The notes beneath the pieces are model-generated. The model searched no databases. It was not told the origin of the DNA and was given only the letters and a program-made list of their open reading frames with translations. A stretch of DNA of 41,541 nt, from contig NZ_AYKF01000078.1 of assembly GCF_003732545.1 (NCBI RefSeq), forward strand, positions 1 to 41,541, written 5' to 3'. The stretch's first letter is position 1, and the number at the start of each line of letters is the position of its first letter. Source of the stretch: Salinisphaera orenii subsp. halophila YIM 95161 (GTDB taxonomy: Bacteria > Pseudomonadota > Gammaproteobacteria > Nevskiales > Salinisphaeraceae). Of this stretch, positions 8,674 through 16,643 are shown piece by piece. The position numbers and the translations under genes were made by a program.

Positions 8674-10068
8674 ATGAGTGCCGGTACACAAGCGGTGACG
8701 TCGCTGCGCGCCTGGTTGGAGCGCATGGCCCATACAGACCGTCTCGCCGTTACGAAATCCGGCGTTGCGCTGCGTTATGAGGTTGCCGCGATCGCCAAGC
8801 GCCTGGATGGCCACCAAGCGGTCGTGTTTCCAGAGCCAGACGGCCACGCTATTCCCGTGGTATCGGGGCTTGTGGCGCGCCGGGCGTGGATTGCCGAGGC
8901 GATGGGCGTGAGTGAGTCGGCCATGTTGTCGCACTTCCAGCACGCGGCCAGGAATCCATTGCCGTGGCGCGAAATCGCGGATGCGCCGGTACAGGCTGAA
9001 GTGCATCACAGCGTCGACCTGAAGCGCATGCTGCCCGCGCCGACTCACAACGAGCACGATAGCGGGCCGTATATCACCGCGGGTCTTTTGATCGCGCGTA
9101 ATCCGCGCACCGGGGCGCAGAACGTATCGATCAACCGCTGTCAGATCAGCAGCGAAAACCGTATGGGCGTGCTGATTCTGCCGCGCCATGCGCACGCGTT
9201 CTACGAGTCCGCCGAAGCGGCAGGCGACGCGCTGGAAGTGGCAGTGGTGATCGGCGTCGACCCGATGACTCTGCTCGCGTCCCAGGCCATCGTGCCGATC
9301 GACCACGATGAGTTGGAGATATCGGGCGCATTGCGGGGCGCGCCGCTTGATGTGGTCAAGTGCGTGTCCAACAACGTTCGCGTGCCGTCCGAAGCCGAAA
9401 TCGTGCTCGAAGGCCGCATGTTGCCGACCGTGCGCGAGCCGGAAGGCCCGTTCGGTGAATTTCCGCAGTATTACGGCCCCCGTGCCGATCGCCACGTAAT
9501 GGAAGTCGACGTGATCACGCACCGCGAGCGGCCCTTGTTCCACACTATCGTCGGCGGCGGTCTCGAGCACCTGTGGCTGGGTGGCATTCCTCGCGAGGCG
9601 ACGCTGCTCGATCACTTGCAGCGCAGCTTTCCGAGCGTCGTCGATGTGCACCTGCCGGTGGGCGGCGTTTGCCGTTACCAGCTGATCGTGCAGATCGAGC
9701 AGCGCCAGGAAGGCGAGGCCAAGAACGTGATCATGGGCGCATTTGCCGGTCATTACGACATCAAGCAGGTGATCGTCGTGGACCGCGACGTGAACATGCA
9801 CGACCCCAACGAAGTGCAGTGGGCGATTGCGACGCGTTTCCAAGCGGACCGTGATCTGATGATGATTTCGAATGCTCAGGGGTCGAAGCTTGATCCGTCG
9901 GCACGCGACGGCGTCAGCGCCAAGCTGGGGCTGGACGCGACTGTGCCGATGAGCGCTGAGCCGTTCGATTTCACGCGTATCCGCGTGCCGGGAGAAGACA
10001 CCGTGGGTCTGGGCGAATGGCTGGCCGAGGATCCCTTGGCTCGGCTCGAATCGGTGCTGGGGTCATGA
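8674..10068 (+). CDS. UbiD-family prenylated-FMN decarboxylase
   Basis: A 464-residue UbiD-family enzyme for reversible (de)carboxylation of unsaturated or (hetero)aromatic acids, using prFMN made by UbiX. N150 and R155 (NVSINR), E215 (DELEIS) and the E257/E262 pair (EGPFGE) have the same spacings as N168, R173, E233, E277 and E282 of fungal Fdc1, as I remember them. Cofactor, metal and acid-base residues therefore appear intact. The start at 8674 follows CGAGGAG. Its stop overlaps the ubiX start (ATGA). Placement between catabolic dehydrogenases and transporters argues for a degradative role rather than ubiquinone synthesis. Pyrrole-2-carboxylate, furoate-type or phenolic-acid decarboxylases are the relatives to compare. 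Confidence 0.9.
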   Translation: MSAGTQAVTSLRAWLERMAHTDRLAVTKSGVALRYEVAAIAKRLDGHQAVVFPEPDGHAIPVVSGLVARRAWIAEAMGVSESAMLSHFQHAARNPLPWREIADAPVQAEVHHSVDLKRMLPAPTHNEHDSGPYITAGLLIARNPRTGAQNVSINRCQISSENRMGVLILPRHAHAFYESAEAAGDALEVAVVIGVDPMTLLASQAIVPIDHDELEISGALRGAPLDVVKCVSNNVRVPSEAEIVLEGRMLPTVREPEGPFGEFPQYYGPRADRHVMEVDVITHRERPLFHTIVGGGLEHLWLGGIPREATLLDHLQRSFPSVVDVHLPVGGVCRYQLIVQIEQRQEGEAKNVIMGAFAGHYDIKQVIVVDRDVNMHDPNEVQWAIATRFQADRDLMMISNAQGSKLDPSARDGVSAKLGLDATVPMSAEPFDFTRIRVPGEDTVGLGEWLAEDPLARLESVLGS

Positions 10069-10649
10069 CGCCGAGCGCGACTCCGAAAGCGCGCATGGTC
10101 GTCGGTATCACCGGCGCGTCGGGAATCGTGCTCGCGATCCGCTTGCTGGAAACGTTGCGGCGGTTGGATATCGAGTCACACCTGGTCATGAGCCGGGCCG
10201 CGAAGATGACGCTGCGCTACGAGACCGACCGCAAGGCAGCCGATATTCATGCGCTCGCGGATGTCGTGCACGCCATCCGCGATATCGGTGCGCCCATTTC
10301 GAGCGGCTCGTTTCGCACCCTCGGGATGATCGTCGTGCCTTGTTCGATGAAGACACTCGCCGAGGTCGCAACGGGGGTGACCGGCACGCTGCTTTCGCGT
10401 GCGGCCGACGTAACGCTCAAGGAACGCCGTAGGTTGGTACTGATTCCCCGCGAGACCCCGCTCCACGCCATGCACCTGCGCAACATGCTCACCGTGACCG
10501 AGATGGGCGGCGTGATCGCGCCGCCGGTGCCGGCTTTCTATAACCGGCCGGAGAGTCTCGACGACGTCGTCGATCACTTGGTCGCGCGCGCACTGGATCT
10601 GTTCGGCCTCGATGCCCAACTGATGCAGCGCTGGGGTGAAGACGAATAA
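10065..10649 (+). CDS. ubiX: UbiX-family flavin prenyltransferase
   Basis: A 194-residue flavoprotein that prenylates FMN to make the prFMN cofactor used by UbiD enzymes. The glycine-rich GITGASG (14-20) binds the flavin phosphate. SSGSFRTLGMIVVPCSMKTLAEVATG and LIPRETPLHAMHLRNMLTVTEMG are the UbiX signatures. The ATG overlaps the ubiD stop by 4 bp, so it is coupled to the decarboxylase it supplies. It may be a dedicated second copy beside a housekeeping ubiX elsewhere, but this cannot be seen from the window. Confidence 0.93.
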   Translation: MTPSATPKARMVVGITGASGIVLAIRLLETLRRLDIESHLVMSRAAKMTLRYETDRKAADIHALADVVHAIRDIGAPISSGSFRTLGMIVVPCSMKTLAEVATGVTGTLLSRAADVTLKERRRLVLIPRETPLHAMHLRNMLTVTEMGGVIAPPVPAFYNRPESLDDVVDHLVARALDLFGLDAQLMQRWGEDE

Positions 10650-10676
10650 GAAACGAGCGATCGGAGGAGATGGAAC

Positions 10677-11687
10677 ATGAATATTAAACGTCTTATACAG
10701 GCCGTGATAATCGGTTCGAGTGTGGCGGTGACCGCGGTATCCAGCGCGCAGGCACAGGCCGACGAGCCGGTGAATTTGCGGGTGACATCATTCCGCCAGG
10801 GCTCGAGTTGGTACGTATATGGCGTGACGCTGGGCGAACTGCTGCGTCGTCACCTGCCCAAGGGCTCGACCATCGATACACCGCCGCTGGGCGGTGGCAC
10901 AGCGAATCCGCTGCTGATCGAGCGTGGCCGCGCAGATATAGGCCTGAGCTTTTCGGTCGTGAACCGCTGGGCGCGCGAAGGCACGGAGCTGTTCGACGCA
11001 CCGCAGGACAAGCTGCGTGCCCTGATCGGCGGGCTGGATCAGTATTATCTGGGCATTGTCGCGAACAAGTCAAACGCCGGCCCGACACTCGACAGTTATG
11101 TGAACGACACGGTTTCGGAGCCTCGCGTGATGTTATTGCGCAAGGGCAGTTTCGGCTCCTTTGCCGGTGAACAGATACTTGGCGAGATCGGCGCCGATGA
11201 AAACGCCGTGGAAGATCGCGGCGGCCGCTATACGTTCACCGATTTCTCGACGGTGAAGTCGGCGTTTCCGGCCGGCCGTACCGACCTGTTCATCCAGGTT
11301 ATAACCCGCGGCCATCCAGCGATCACCGAGATCGCAGAAACGAGCGACGTGTCGTTCCTCGAACCCAAGGCGTCCACGCTCGACGCCATGAAGAGCAAGC
11401 ACGGCTGGGAACAAGCCACGCTCGATGCCGGCGCGTTTCGGGGTCAGGACAAGCCGCTGACGCTGCCTGGCACGACGAGCACGATCATCGTGTCCGCGGA
11501 TATGTCGGATGAGCTGGCGTATCAGATCGTCAAGACGGTTTGTGAAAATCAGGATGCGTTCCGCGCCGGGCACAAGGCGCTACAGAACTTCGACTGCGCG
11601 ACCAAGGCCTGGAAGTCCGAGAATCTCGGGCTGCCGCTGCACGAGGGCGCCAAGCGCTACTACCGTGAACAGGGCTGGTTGAAATGA
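10677..11687 (+). CDS. TAXI-family TRAP transporter solute-binding protein
   Basis: A 336-residue periplasmic receptor of the TAXI branch of TRAP transporters, which is unrelated in detail to DctP. A signal peptide ends near residue 27 (AVSSAQAQA). The middle shows the TAXI pattern GGGTANPLLIERGRADIGLSFSVVN and later FADFS-like TFTDFSTVKSAFPAGRTDLFI. A strong GGAGGAG ribosome site precedes the ATG. The fused permease follows 25 bp downstream, completing a second importer. It is likely to serve a different compound, or a different stage of the same pathway, from the DctPQM system. Confidence 0.88.
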   Translation: MNIKRLIQAVIIGSSVAVTAVSSAQAQADEPVNLRVTSFRQGSSWYVYGVTLGELLRRHLPKGSTIDTPPLGGGTANPLLIERGRADIGLSFSVVNRWAREGTELFDAPQDKLRALIGGLDQYYLGIVANKSNAGPTLDSYVNDTVSEPRVMLLRKGSFGSFAGEQILGEIGADENAVEDRGGRYTFTDFSTVKSAFPAGRTDLFIQVITRGHPAITEIAETSDVSFLEPKASTLDAMKSKHGWEQATLDAGAFRGQDKPLTLPGTTSTIIVSADMSDELAYQIVKTVCENQDAFRAGHKALQNFDCATKAWKSENLGLPLHEGAKRYYREQGWLK

Positions 11688-11712
11688 ACCTCGCGCGAGC
11701 GCTCGACCGGAC

Positions 11713-13683
11713 ATGAGTGAATCGTCAGATACCTCTGCGAATACCGATAGCGAGCAGAAACCGGCGGATGCGCTGGCCCTGGGCGGCTGGCGTGATCTGT
11801 GTCGTCCGGCGCCGCTGGTCGCGCTCGCTTGGGCGTTGCTTCAGCTGCTCATCTTCGTTTGGCCGGACATGGACATCATGGTGCGGCGTGCCGGCCACGT
11901 CGCATTCGCCACGGCCCTGACATGCCTGTTGATGGGCAAGGTGACCGGTTTTATGGCGGGGCGGTGGTTCTACCGCGCGCTCGCCTGTATCGCGCTGTTG
12001 CCGCCGATCTATATTTTCATCGAGCTGGATCGGATCTACGATCGGATTGTGCAGCTCGATCCGGTGCTGATCGGCGACTATGTGTTTGCCTGTGCCATGC
12101 TGGTGTTGCTGCTCGTGGCGGCGCTGCGTCGTGCCGGCTTGGGTATGTTCGTGCTGGCCGTTGTGTTCATTGCCTATCAGCTTTTCGGCGGCGACATGCC
12201 GGGCGTGCTCGGGCACAACATGTCCGGTTTTTCGACGTTCATCGAGGTTCTGTTTCTGACTGAGCGGGGGATATTCGGTATCCCCACTGCGGTCTCGGCT
12301 GAAATCGTATTCTATTTCATATTATTTGCCGGCATCTTCGATGCCTATGGCGGCGGCCAGCTGATTGTGGATCTGGCCATGCGTTTGACCGGTCGGCAGG
12401 TGGGTGGCCCGGCGAAGGCGTCGGTGATCGCATCGGGACTTACGGGCAGCGTGTCCGGCAGCGCCGTCGCCAACGTCATGAGCACGGGCATCTTCACCAT
12501 TCCGTTGATGCGCCGGGTGGGCTACAACTCCACCTTTGCGGCGGCCACGGAGTCCGTGGCGTCCACTGGTGGTCAGATCCTGCCGCCGGTGATGGGAGCG
12601 GGTGCGTTCATCATGGCCAATTTCCTGCAGATTCCTTATCAAGAGGTGGTTCTGGCTGCCTTGGTGCCGGCCCTGCTGTATTTCGCGAGCCTGCTGTTCG
12701 TGGTGCATTACCGCGCACGGCGTGATGAGATCAGCATGCTCGGCGCGGATGAGGTGGGCGACTGGCGCGTTGCCCTCAAGGCGCGCTGGCATCTGCTGGT
12801 GCCGTTGATTTGGCTGGTGGTGGTCATCGTCTCCGGGTTGGCCGTCGCCGAAGCCGCCGTTCAGGCGAGCATCTTGACCGTCGTCATTGGCACGCTGCGG
12901 CGTGGAACACGCCAACGGCCGCTTGAAATCATCCAGGCTTTGGTACGAACCAGCGAGCGGGCTCTGTCCGTGGCGCTGCCCTGTGCGGTGGCAAGCGTGA
13001 TCGTTGCGGTGATCGCGTTCACCGGTTTGGGTACGAAGTTCACGTCGCTGATTGTGGCCATGTCGTCAGGGAGCCTGGCCCTTGCGCTGATTCTGTCCGC
13101 GCTTGGCAGTTTAGTGCTGGGCGCAGGCATGCCGACCACATCGGCTTATATTATGGCAGCGGTGCTTATAGCTCCCGCGCTAGTCAACTTCGGTCTCGAC
13201 CCGACCGTTGCGCACCTATTCGTGTTCTATATTTCGATCATGTCGATGGTCACACCGCCCGTGGCTCTGGCCGCCTATGCAGCGTCCACGATTTCAGGTA
13301 GCCGTCCAGGGCCGACCGGCTGGTGGGCGTTCTATCTCGCAACGCCGGCGTTGGCTATTCCGTTCGCCTTCACCTTGCACCCCGAACTGGTTACCTGGTC
13401 TTCCGCGAGTGGTTTGGCATGGGCCCTGTTGCAAGTGGTCACTGCGTGCTGGGCGCTGGCTGTTGCCGTCCCGGGCTGGCTTGGGCGGTCATTGCACTGG
13501 GCCGAGCGCGGCATGTTCGCGGGCGCGGGCATCGCCTGCTTCCTGCCGTTGATGTGGCTCTCGATCGCCGGGTTTTTCGTGCTCGCTGCGTTGGTTGGCG
13601 TGATACGCCTTGGCGCCTCCTCATCCGGTGCCGCCGCCGGGGGCGCATCCAACGAGCGGCAACGACGGGGCCAGTCGAGGTAA
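11713..13683 (+). CDS. TRAP transporter fused permease (4TM/12TM, DctQ-DctM fusion)
   Basis: A 656-residue inner-membrane protein. The first part (about residues 30-160) supplies a small-permease-like set of helices. The rest matches a DctM-type permease, including the GSVSGSAVANVMSTG and GGQILPPVMGAGAF segments and LGAGMPTTSAYIM near residue 475. Fused permeases of this kind normally work with TAXI receptors, and the TAXI gene is directly upstream. The C-terminal 120 residues add further hydrophobic helices and a low-complexity Ala/Gly/Ser tail. It ends 13 bp from the convergent SDR gene. Confidence 0.9.
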   Translation: MSESSDTSANTDSEQKPADALALGGWRDLCRPAPLVALAWALLQLLIFVWPDMDIMVRRAGHVAFATALTCLLMGKVTGFMAGRWFYRALACIALLPPIYIFIELDRIYDRIVQLDPVLIGDYVFACAMLVLLLVAALRRAGLGMFVLAVVFIAYQLFGGDMPGVLGHNMSGFSTFIEVLFLTERGIFGIPTAVSAEIVFYFILFAGIFDAYGGGQLIVDLAMRLTGRQVGGPAKASVIASGLTGSVSGSAVANVMSTGIFTIPLMRRVGYNSTFAAATESVASTGGQILPPVMGAGAFIMANFLQIPYQEVVLAALVPALLYFASLLFVVHYRARRDEISMLGADEVGDWRVALKARWHLLVPLIWLVVVIVSGLAVAEAAVQASILTVVIGTLRRGTRQRPLEIIQALVRTSERALSVALPCAVASVIVAVIAFTGLGTKFTSLIVAMSSGSLALALILSALGSLVLGAGMPTTSAYIMAAVLIAPALVNFGLDPTVAHLFVFYISIMSMVTPPVALAAYAASTISGSRPGPTGWWAFYLATPALAIPFAFTLHPELVTWSSASGLAWALLQVVTACWALAVAVPGWLGRSLHWAERGMFAGAGIACFLPLMWLSIAGFFVLAALVGVIRLGASSSGAAAGGASNERQRRGQSR

Positions 13684-13696
13684 AGGTCGTCGGCGA

Positions 13697-14563
13697 CTAG
13701 TCGGTGCGATTACTCATCGATCCGGGCGGCGGGGGGACATCGTCGGGCACGAAGAAGTCGGGCCAGAGGTCCTGGCTGGCATCCACGGCGTACTGATCGA
13801 AATCGGTGACGCCGTGCTCGTGGAGCAGTACGTCGTCGATGCAGAATCGTCCGGTGAACGTGCGGCTGTCGCGCGTTAGCACGAGATGCGCGGCGTCGGC
13901 CACGATCTCGGGCTTGCGACAGTGCGCCATCATTTCCTCGCCGCCGATCAGATTGATCGCCGCCGTGGCGATGCCGGTCCGCGGCCAGAGCGCGTTGAAG
14001 GCGATGCCGTCATCGGCGAATTCCTCGGCCATGCCGAGCACGCACAGGCTCATGCCATATTTCGCGATCGAGTAGGCCACATGCGGGGCGAACCATTTCG
14101 GCTTCATGTCCAGCGGCGGCGAGAGCATGAGCACGTGCGGATTCGCGGCTTTCTTCAGGTAGGGGATGCATTTCTGGCTGACCAGGTACGTGCCGCGCGT
14201 GTTGATCTGGTTCATCAGATCGTAGCGCTTCATCGGCGTTTCTTCGGTGCCGGTCAGCGAGATGGCGCTGGCGTTGTTCACGCAGATATCGATGCCGCCG
14301 AAATGTTCGGCAGTGTGGCGTACCGCGGCTTCGACCTCGTCCTCCTCGCGGATGTCGCAGACGATCGGCAAGGCCCGGCCGCCCGCGGCCTCGATCTGCT
14401 CGGCGGCGGTATGGATCGTGCCGGGCAGCTTCGGGTGCGGTGTATCGGTCTTGGCCGCGATCGCCACGTTGGCGCCGTCGGCCGCGGCGCGCAGGGCGAT
14501 GGCCAGGCCGATGCCGCGCGAAGCGCCGGAAATGAACAGGGTCTTGTCGCTCAGTCCGTTCAT
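13697..14563 (-). CDS. SDR family oxidoreductase (HSDL2 / citronellol-dehydrogenase-like)
   Basis: A 288-residue SDR with SGASRGIG (12-19), NNAS and a YSIAK catalytic pair. AAKTDTPHPKLPGTIHTAAEQIEAAGG is a stretch typical of the HSDL2-like branch, members of which are often named citronellol or citronellal dehydrogenases. It is the last gene of a minus-strand operon and follows another SDR by 31 bp. The C-terminal 35 residues are Asp/Pro-rich. Cofactor and substrate are not assigned. It is much more GC-rich than the SDR at 6275 and is not an obvious part of that pathway. Confidence 0.82.
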   Translation of the reverse strand: MNGLSDKTLFISGASRGIGLAIALRAAADGANVAIAAKTDTPHPKLPGTIHTAAEQIEAAGGRALPIVCDIREEDEVEAAVRHTAEHFGGIDICVNNASAISLTGTEETPMKRYDLMNQINTRGTYLVSQKCIPYLKKAANPHVLMLSPPLDMKPKWFAPHVAYSIAKYGMSLCVLGMAEEFADDGIAFNALWPRTGIATAAINLIGGEEMMAHCRKPEIVADAAHLVLTRDSRTFTGRFCIDDVLLHEHGVTDFDQYAVDASQDLWPDFFVPDDVPPPPGSMSNRTD

Positions 14564-14594
14564 GGCTATGCCTCGGTCGGAGGTGGGTACGGGT

Positions 14595-15413
14595 TCAGCC
14601 GCGATCGCCGCGGGAGGGCAACGCGAAACGCATCACGCGATCGATCAGCCACGGCGACAGGCCGCCGGGGGCCAGCCGACTGGCGCGCATGAGCATCCGG
14701 TACGATAGCCCCGGCACCACCTGCGACTTGCGGCCCAGGCCCTTGAGGCCGGCTGCGACGACGTCCTCGGCGTTCATGATCGAGGCCCGCAGGGGCGACG
14801 GCCAGCGGCTGGGGTCGACGTCCGCGTGTTCGAGAAACTCGCTTTCCGTCAGCCCCGGGCACAACGAAACCACGTCCACGCCGTCGCGGGCGAGCTCCTC
14901 GTGCAGGCCTTCGCCGAGGTAGCGGTTCCAGGCCTTGGTCGCACTGTAATGCGAGAACTGCGGCGTGGGCACGATGCCGGCGATGGAGGCCAGCATGATG
15001 ATGCCGCCGCGGCGATCGTCGCGCATGCGCGAGCCGAAATGATGCGCCAGAATCAGCGGGGCCCGGCAGTTGAGGGCGAGCATCCGGAGTTCGTCGTCCA
15101 GATCATGGTCGAGGAAGTCGCCGGTGACACCCGCGCCGGCGTTGTTGACCAGAAGCCCGATGTGGCGCGTGCCGAGCGCCTCGGTCAGCGGGGTCAGGAA
15201 ATCCGGGTCGGTGAGGTCGGCCGCGATCGTGAGCGTGCGCACGCCGTGCCGGGCCTCGATCTCCTTGCCGAGGGCCGCCAGTCGGTCGCGCCGACGGGCC
15301 ACGAGGGCGACATTGAGCCCGCGGGCCGCGATCTGGCGCGCGAACTCGGCGCCGATGCCGGCGGAGGCGCCGGTGACGAGAGCCCAGGGGCCGTATTGTT
15401 CCGCGAACGCCAT
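14595..15413 (-). CDS. Short-chain dehydrogenase
   Basis: A 272-residue SDR with VTGASAGIG near the N-terminus and ALVARRRDRL after beta-2, where the arginines favour NADP. NNAGAG and the SHYSATKAW catalytic motif are also visible. The C-terminus has a hydrophobic, basic tail (YRMLMRASRLAPGGLSPWLIDRVMRF), as in DltE/YqjQ-like SDRs that associate with membranes. It is downstream of tspO by 22 bp in the same operon. Substrate unknown. Confidence 0.85.
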   Translation of the reverse strand: MAFAEQYGPWALVTGASAGIGAEFARQIAARGLNVALVARRRDRLAALGKEIEARHGVRTLTIAADLTDPDFLTPLTEALGTRHIGLLVNNAGAGVTGDFLDHDLDDELRMLALNCRAPLILAHHFGSRMRDDRRGGIIMLASIAGIVPTPQFSHYSATKAWNRYLGEGLHEELARDGVDVVSLCPGLTESEFLEHADVDPSRWPSPLRASIMNAEDVVAAGLKGLGRKSQVVPGLSYRMLMRASRLAPGGLSPWLIDRVMRFALPSRGDRG

Positions 15414-15435
15414 GCGTCGAGTCCTCCGTTGCCGG

Positions 15436-15909
15436 TCAGGCGCCGCTCCAGTTCAGCCAGAGCAGGCCCGCGTTGAGATAGACGGCGTAACTCACCCAGG
15501 CCAGATAGGGCGCGAGCAGCACGCCGGCGAGTCGGTCCGCGCGCCAGAACGCGGCCAGAGTGGCCGCCAGCGCGATCCAGAGCGCGACAATGACCAGCAG
15601 CGCCCAGCCCAGCGCCTGGGCGCCGAAGGCGATCGGCATCCACAGGGCGTTGAGTGCCAGCTGGAGTGCGAACAGGCCGAGCGCGGCCCCCACGCCGGCC
15701 GTGCGCCAGACCCGCCAGGCCGCGACGGCCATGGCGATGTAGAGCAGCGTCCAGGCGATCGGAAACGCCACGTCCGGCGGCGTGCCGGCGGGCTGGTTCA
15801 GGCTTTCATACCAGACACCGGGCGGGAAAATCGCCCCCGTCAGAGAGGTCAGCGCCACCGCGATGCCGCAGATCAGCGCGGCGCGGACACCGTGGAATCG
15901 TTCAGGCAT
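15436..15909 (-). CDS. tspO: TspO/MBR family tryptophan-rich sensory protein
   Basis: A 157-residue membrane protein with five helices, the TspO fold, which binds porphyrins and cholesterol-like ligands and in bacteria is linked to tetrapyrrole turnover and stress. Typical segments are TGAIFPPGVWYESLNQPAGTPP, FPIAWTLLYIAMA, LNALWMPIAFG and YLAWVSYAVYLNAGLLWLN. I chose the ATG at 15909; a GTG at 15918 would add three residues. The start overlaps the end of the upstream membrane-protein gene. A CbiX-like tetrapyrrole chelatase gene is two genes upstream, a plausible functional link. Confidence 0.9.
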   Translation of the reverse strand: MPERFHGVRAALICGIAVALTSLTGAIFPPGVWYESLNQPAGTPPDVAFPIAWTLLYIAMAVAAWRVWRTAGVGAALGLFALQLALNALWMPIAFGAQALGWALLVIVALWIALAATLAAFWRADRLAGVLLAPYLAWVSYAVYLNAGLLWLNWSGA

Positions 15910-16180
15910 GGAAGACACCCCGCCGGGTCGGAACCCACCATGTGAAACCGAAGATCAGTGTGGCCATGATGGTCACGCCCCAGCCGATGCGGCGTTCGCG
16001 CACGGCGATGAAGGCCAGCGGGAATTCGAGCATGTGCAGCATGATCACGATCGCCCACAGCTGCGCGACCGGATGGGCGAAACCCTGGCTTGCATAGAGA
16101 TACACGCCGAAGGCATGCAGCACCAGCGTGATCAGGTTGCACGCCAGCCAGAAACGGCGATTGTCGGCGAGTGCGCCCAT
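15902..16180 (-). CDS. Small membrane protein of unknown function
   Basis: A 92-residue protein with about three hydrophobic helices (roughly residues 10-30, 40-60 and 66-82) and short basic loops (RERR, PTRRG). I do not recognise the family with certainty; it resembles small four-helix DUF membrane proteins. It lies 4 bp after the CbiX-like gene and overlaps tspO, so it is clearly part of that operon. A role near TspO in the membrane is inference only. Confidence 0.7.
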   Translation of the reverse strand: MGALADNRRFWLACNLITLVLHAFGVYLYASQGFAHPVAQLWAIVIMLHMLEFPLAFIAVRERRIGWGVTIMATLIFGFTWWVPTRRGVFHA

Positions 16181-16184
16181 CCGC

Positions 16185-16568
16185 TCAGCTGGCCGCGGCG
16201 GTACTGTCCGCGAGCATGGTCAGCAGCAGCCGCGGGATGGCATCCGAGGTGCCCAGATACGGCGCGATCTCGATCCGGACGTCCGGATGCTCCGCCTGCT
16301 TGCCGGACACCGCGTCCGGAATGTCCTCGCTCACGTGCCGCCCGGCGGCGAGAAAATACGGCAGTACCGTCACCTGGGTGGCGCCGGCGTCGATCAGGCG
16401 CTGTATGCCGCCCGGGATGTCGGGCTCGGCGAGCTCGAGGAACGCGCAGTCGATGAGCGCGAAGCGCGCATCGTCCGCTTCGCGCACGCGGGACGTCAGA
16501 TCACGGACTTCGTCGTTGGAGGCCTCACGGCGGCTGCCGTGGGCCACCAGCAGGAGAGACTTTTTCAT
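16185..16568 (-). CDS. CbiX-like sirohydrochlorin chelatase domain protein
   Basis: A 127-residue single-domain protein of the CbiX/SirB type. Members insert cobalt, nickel or iron into sirohydrochlorin-like tetrapyrroles, and small ones act as dimers. LLLVAHGSRR at the N-terminus carries the metal-binding histidine. The LPYFLAAGRHVSEDIP segment carries the second conserved histidine. It is the first gene of a minus-strand operon with a membrane protein and TspO. It is divergent from sufT, with a 75-bp shared upstream region. The actual tetrapyrrole and metal are unknown. Confidence 0.85.
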   Translation of the reverse strand: MKKSLLLVAHGSRREASNDEVRDLTSRVREADDARFALIDCAFLELAEPDIPGGIQRLIDAGATQVTVLPYFLAAGRHVSEDIPDAVSGKQAEHPDVRIEIAPYLGTSDAIPRLLLTMLADSTAAAS

Positions 16569-16643
16569 GCTCTGGATGGTATCAGACAGCGGCGCGGGTG
16601 CTTGTTAGACTATTCGCCCTCATCGCAATGCCGGTGGTCCATC

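Noticed and set aside
8674-10649. UbiD-UbiX as the ubiquinone-synthesis pair
   Set aside because: They lie inside a transport/dehydrogenase run of different composition; UbiK, a real ubiquinone gene, is far away. Not excluded, but less likely.
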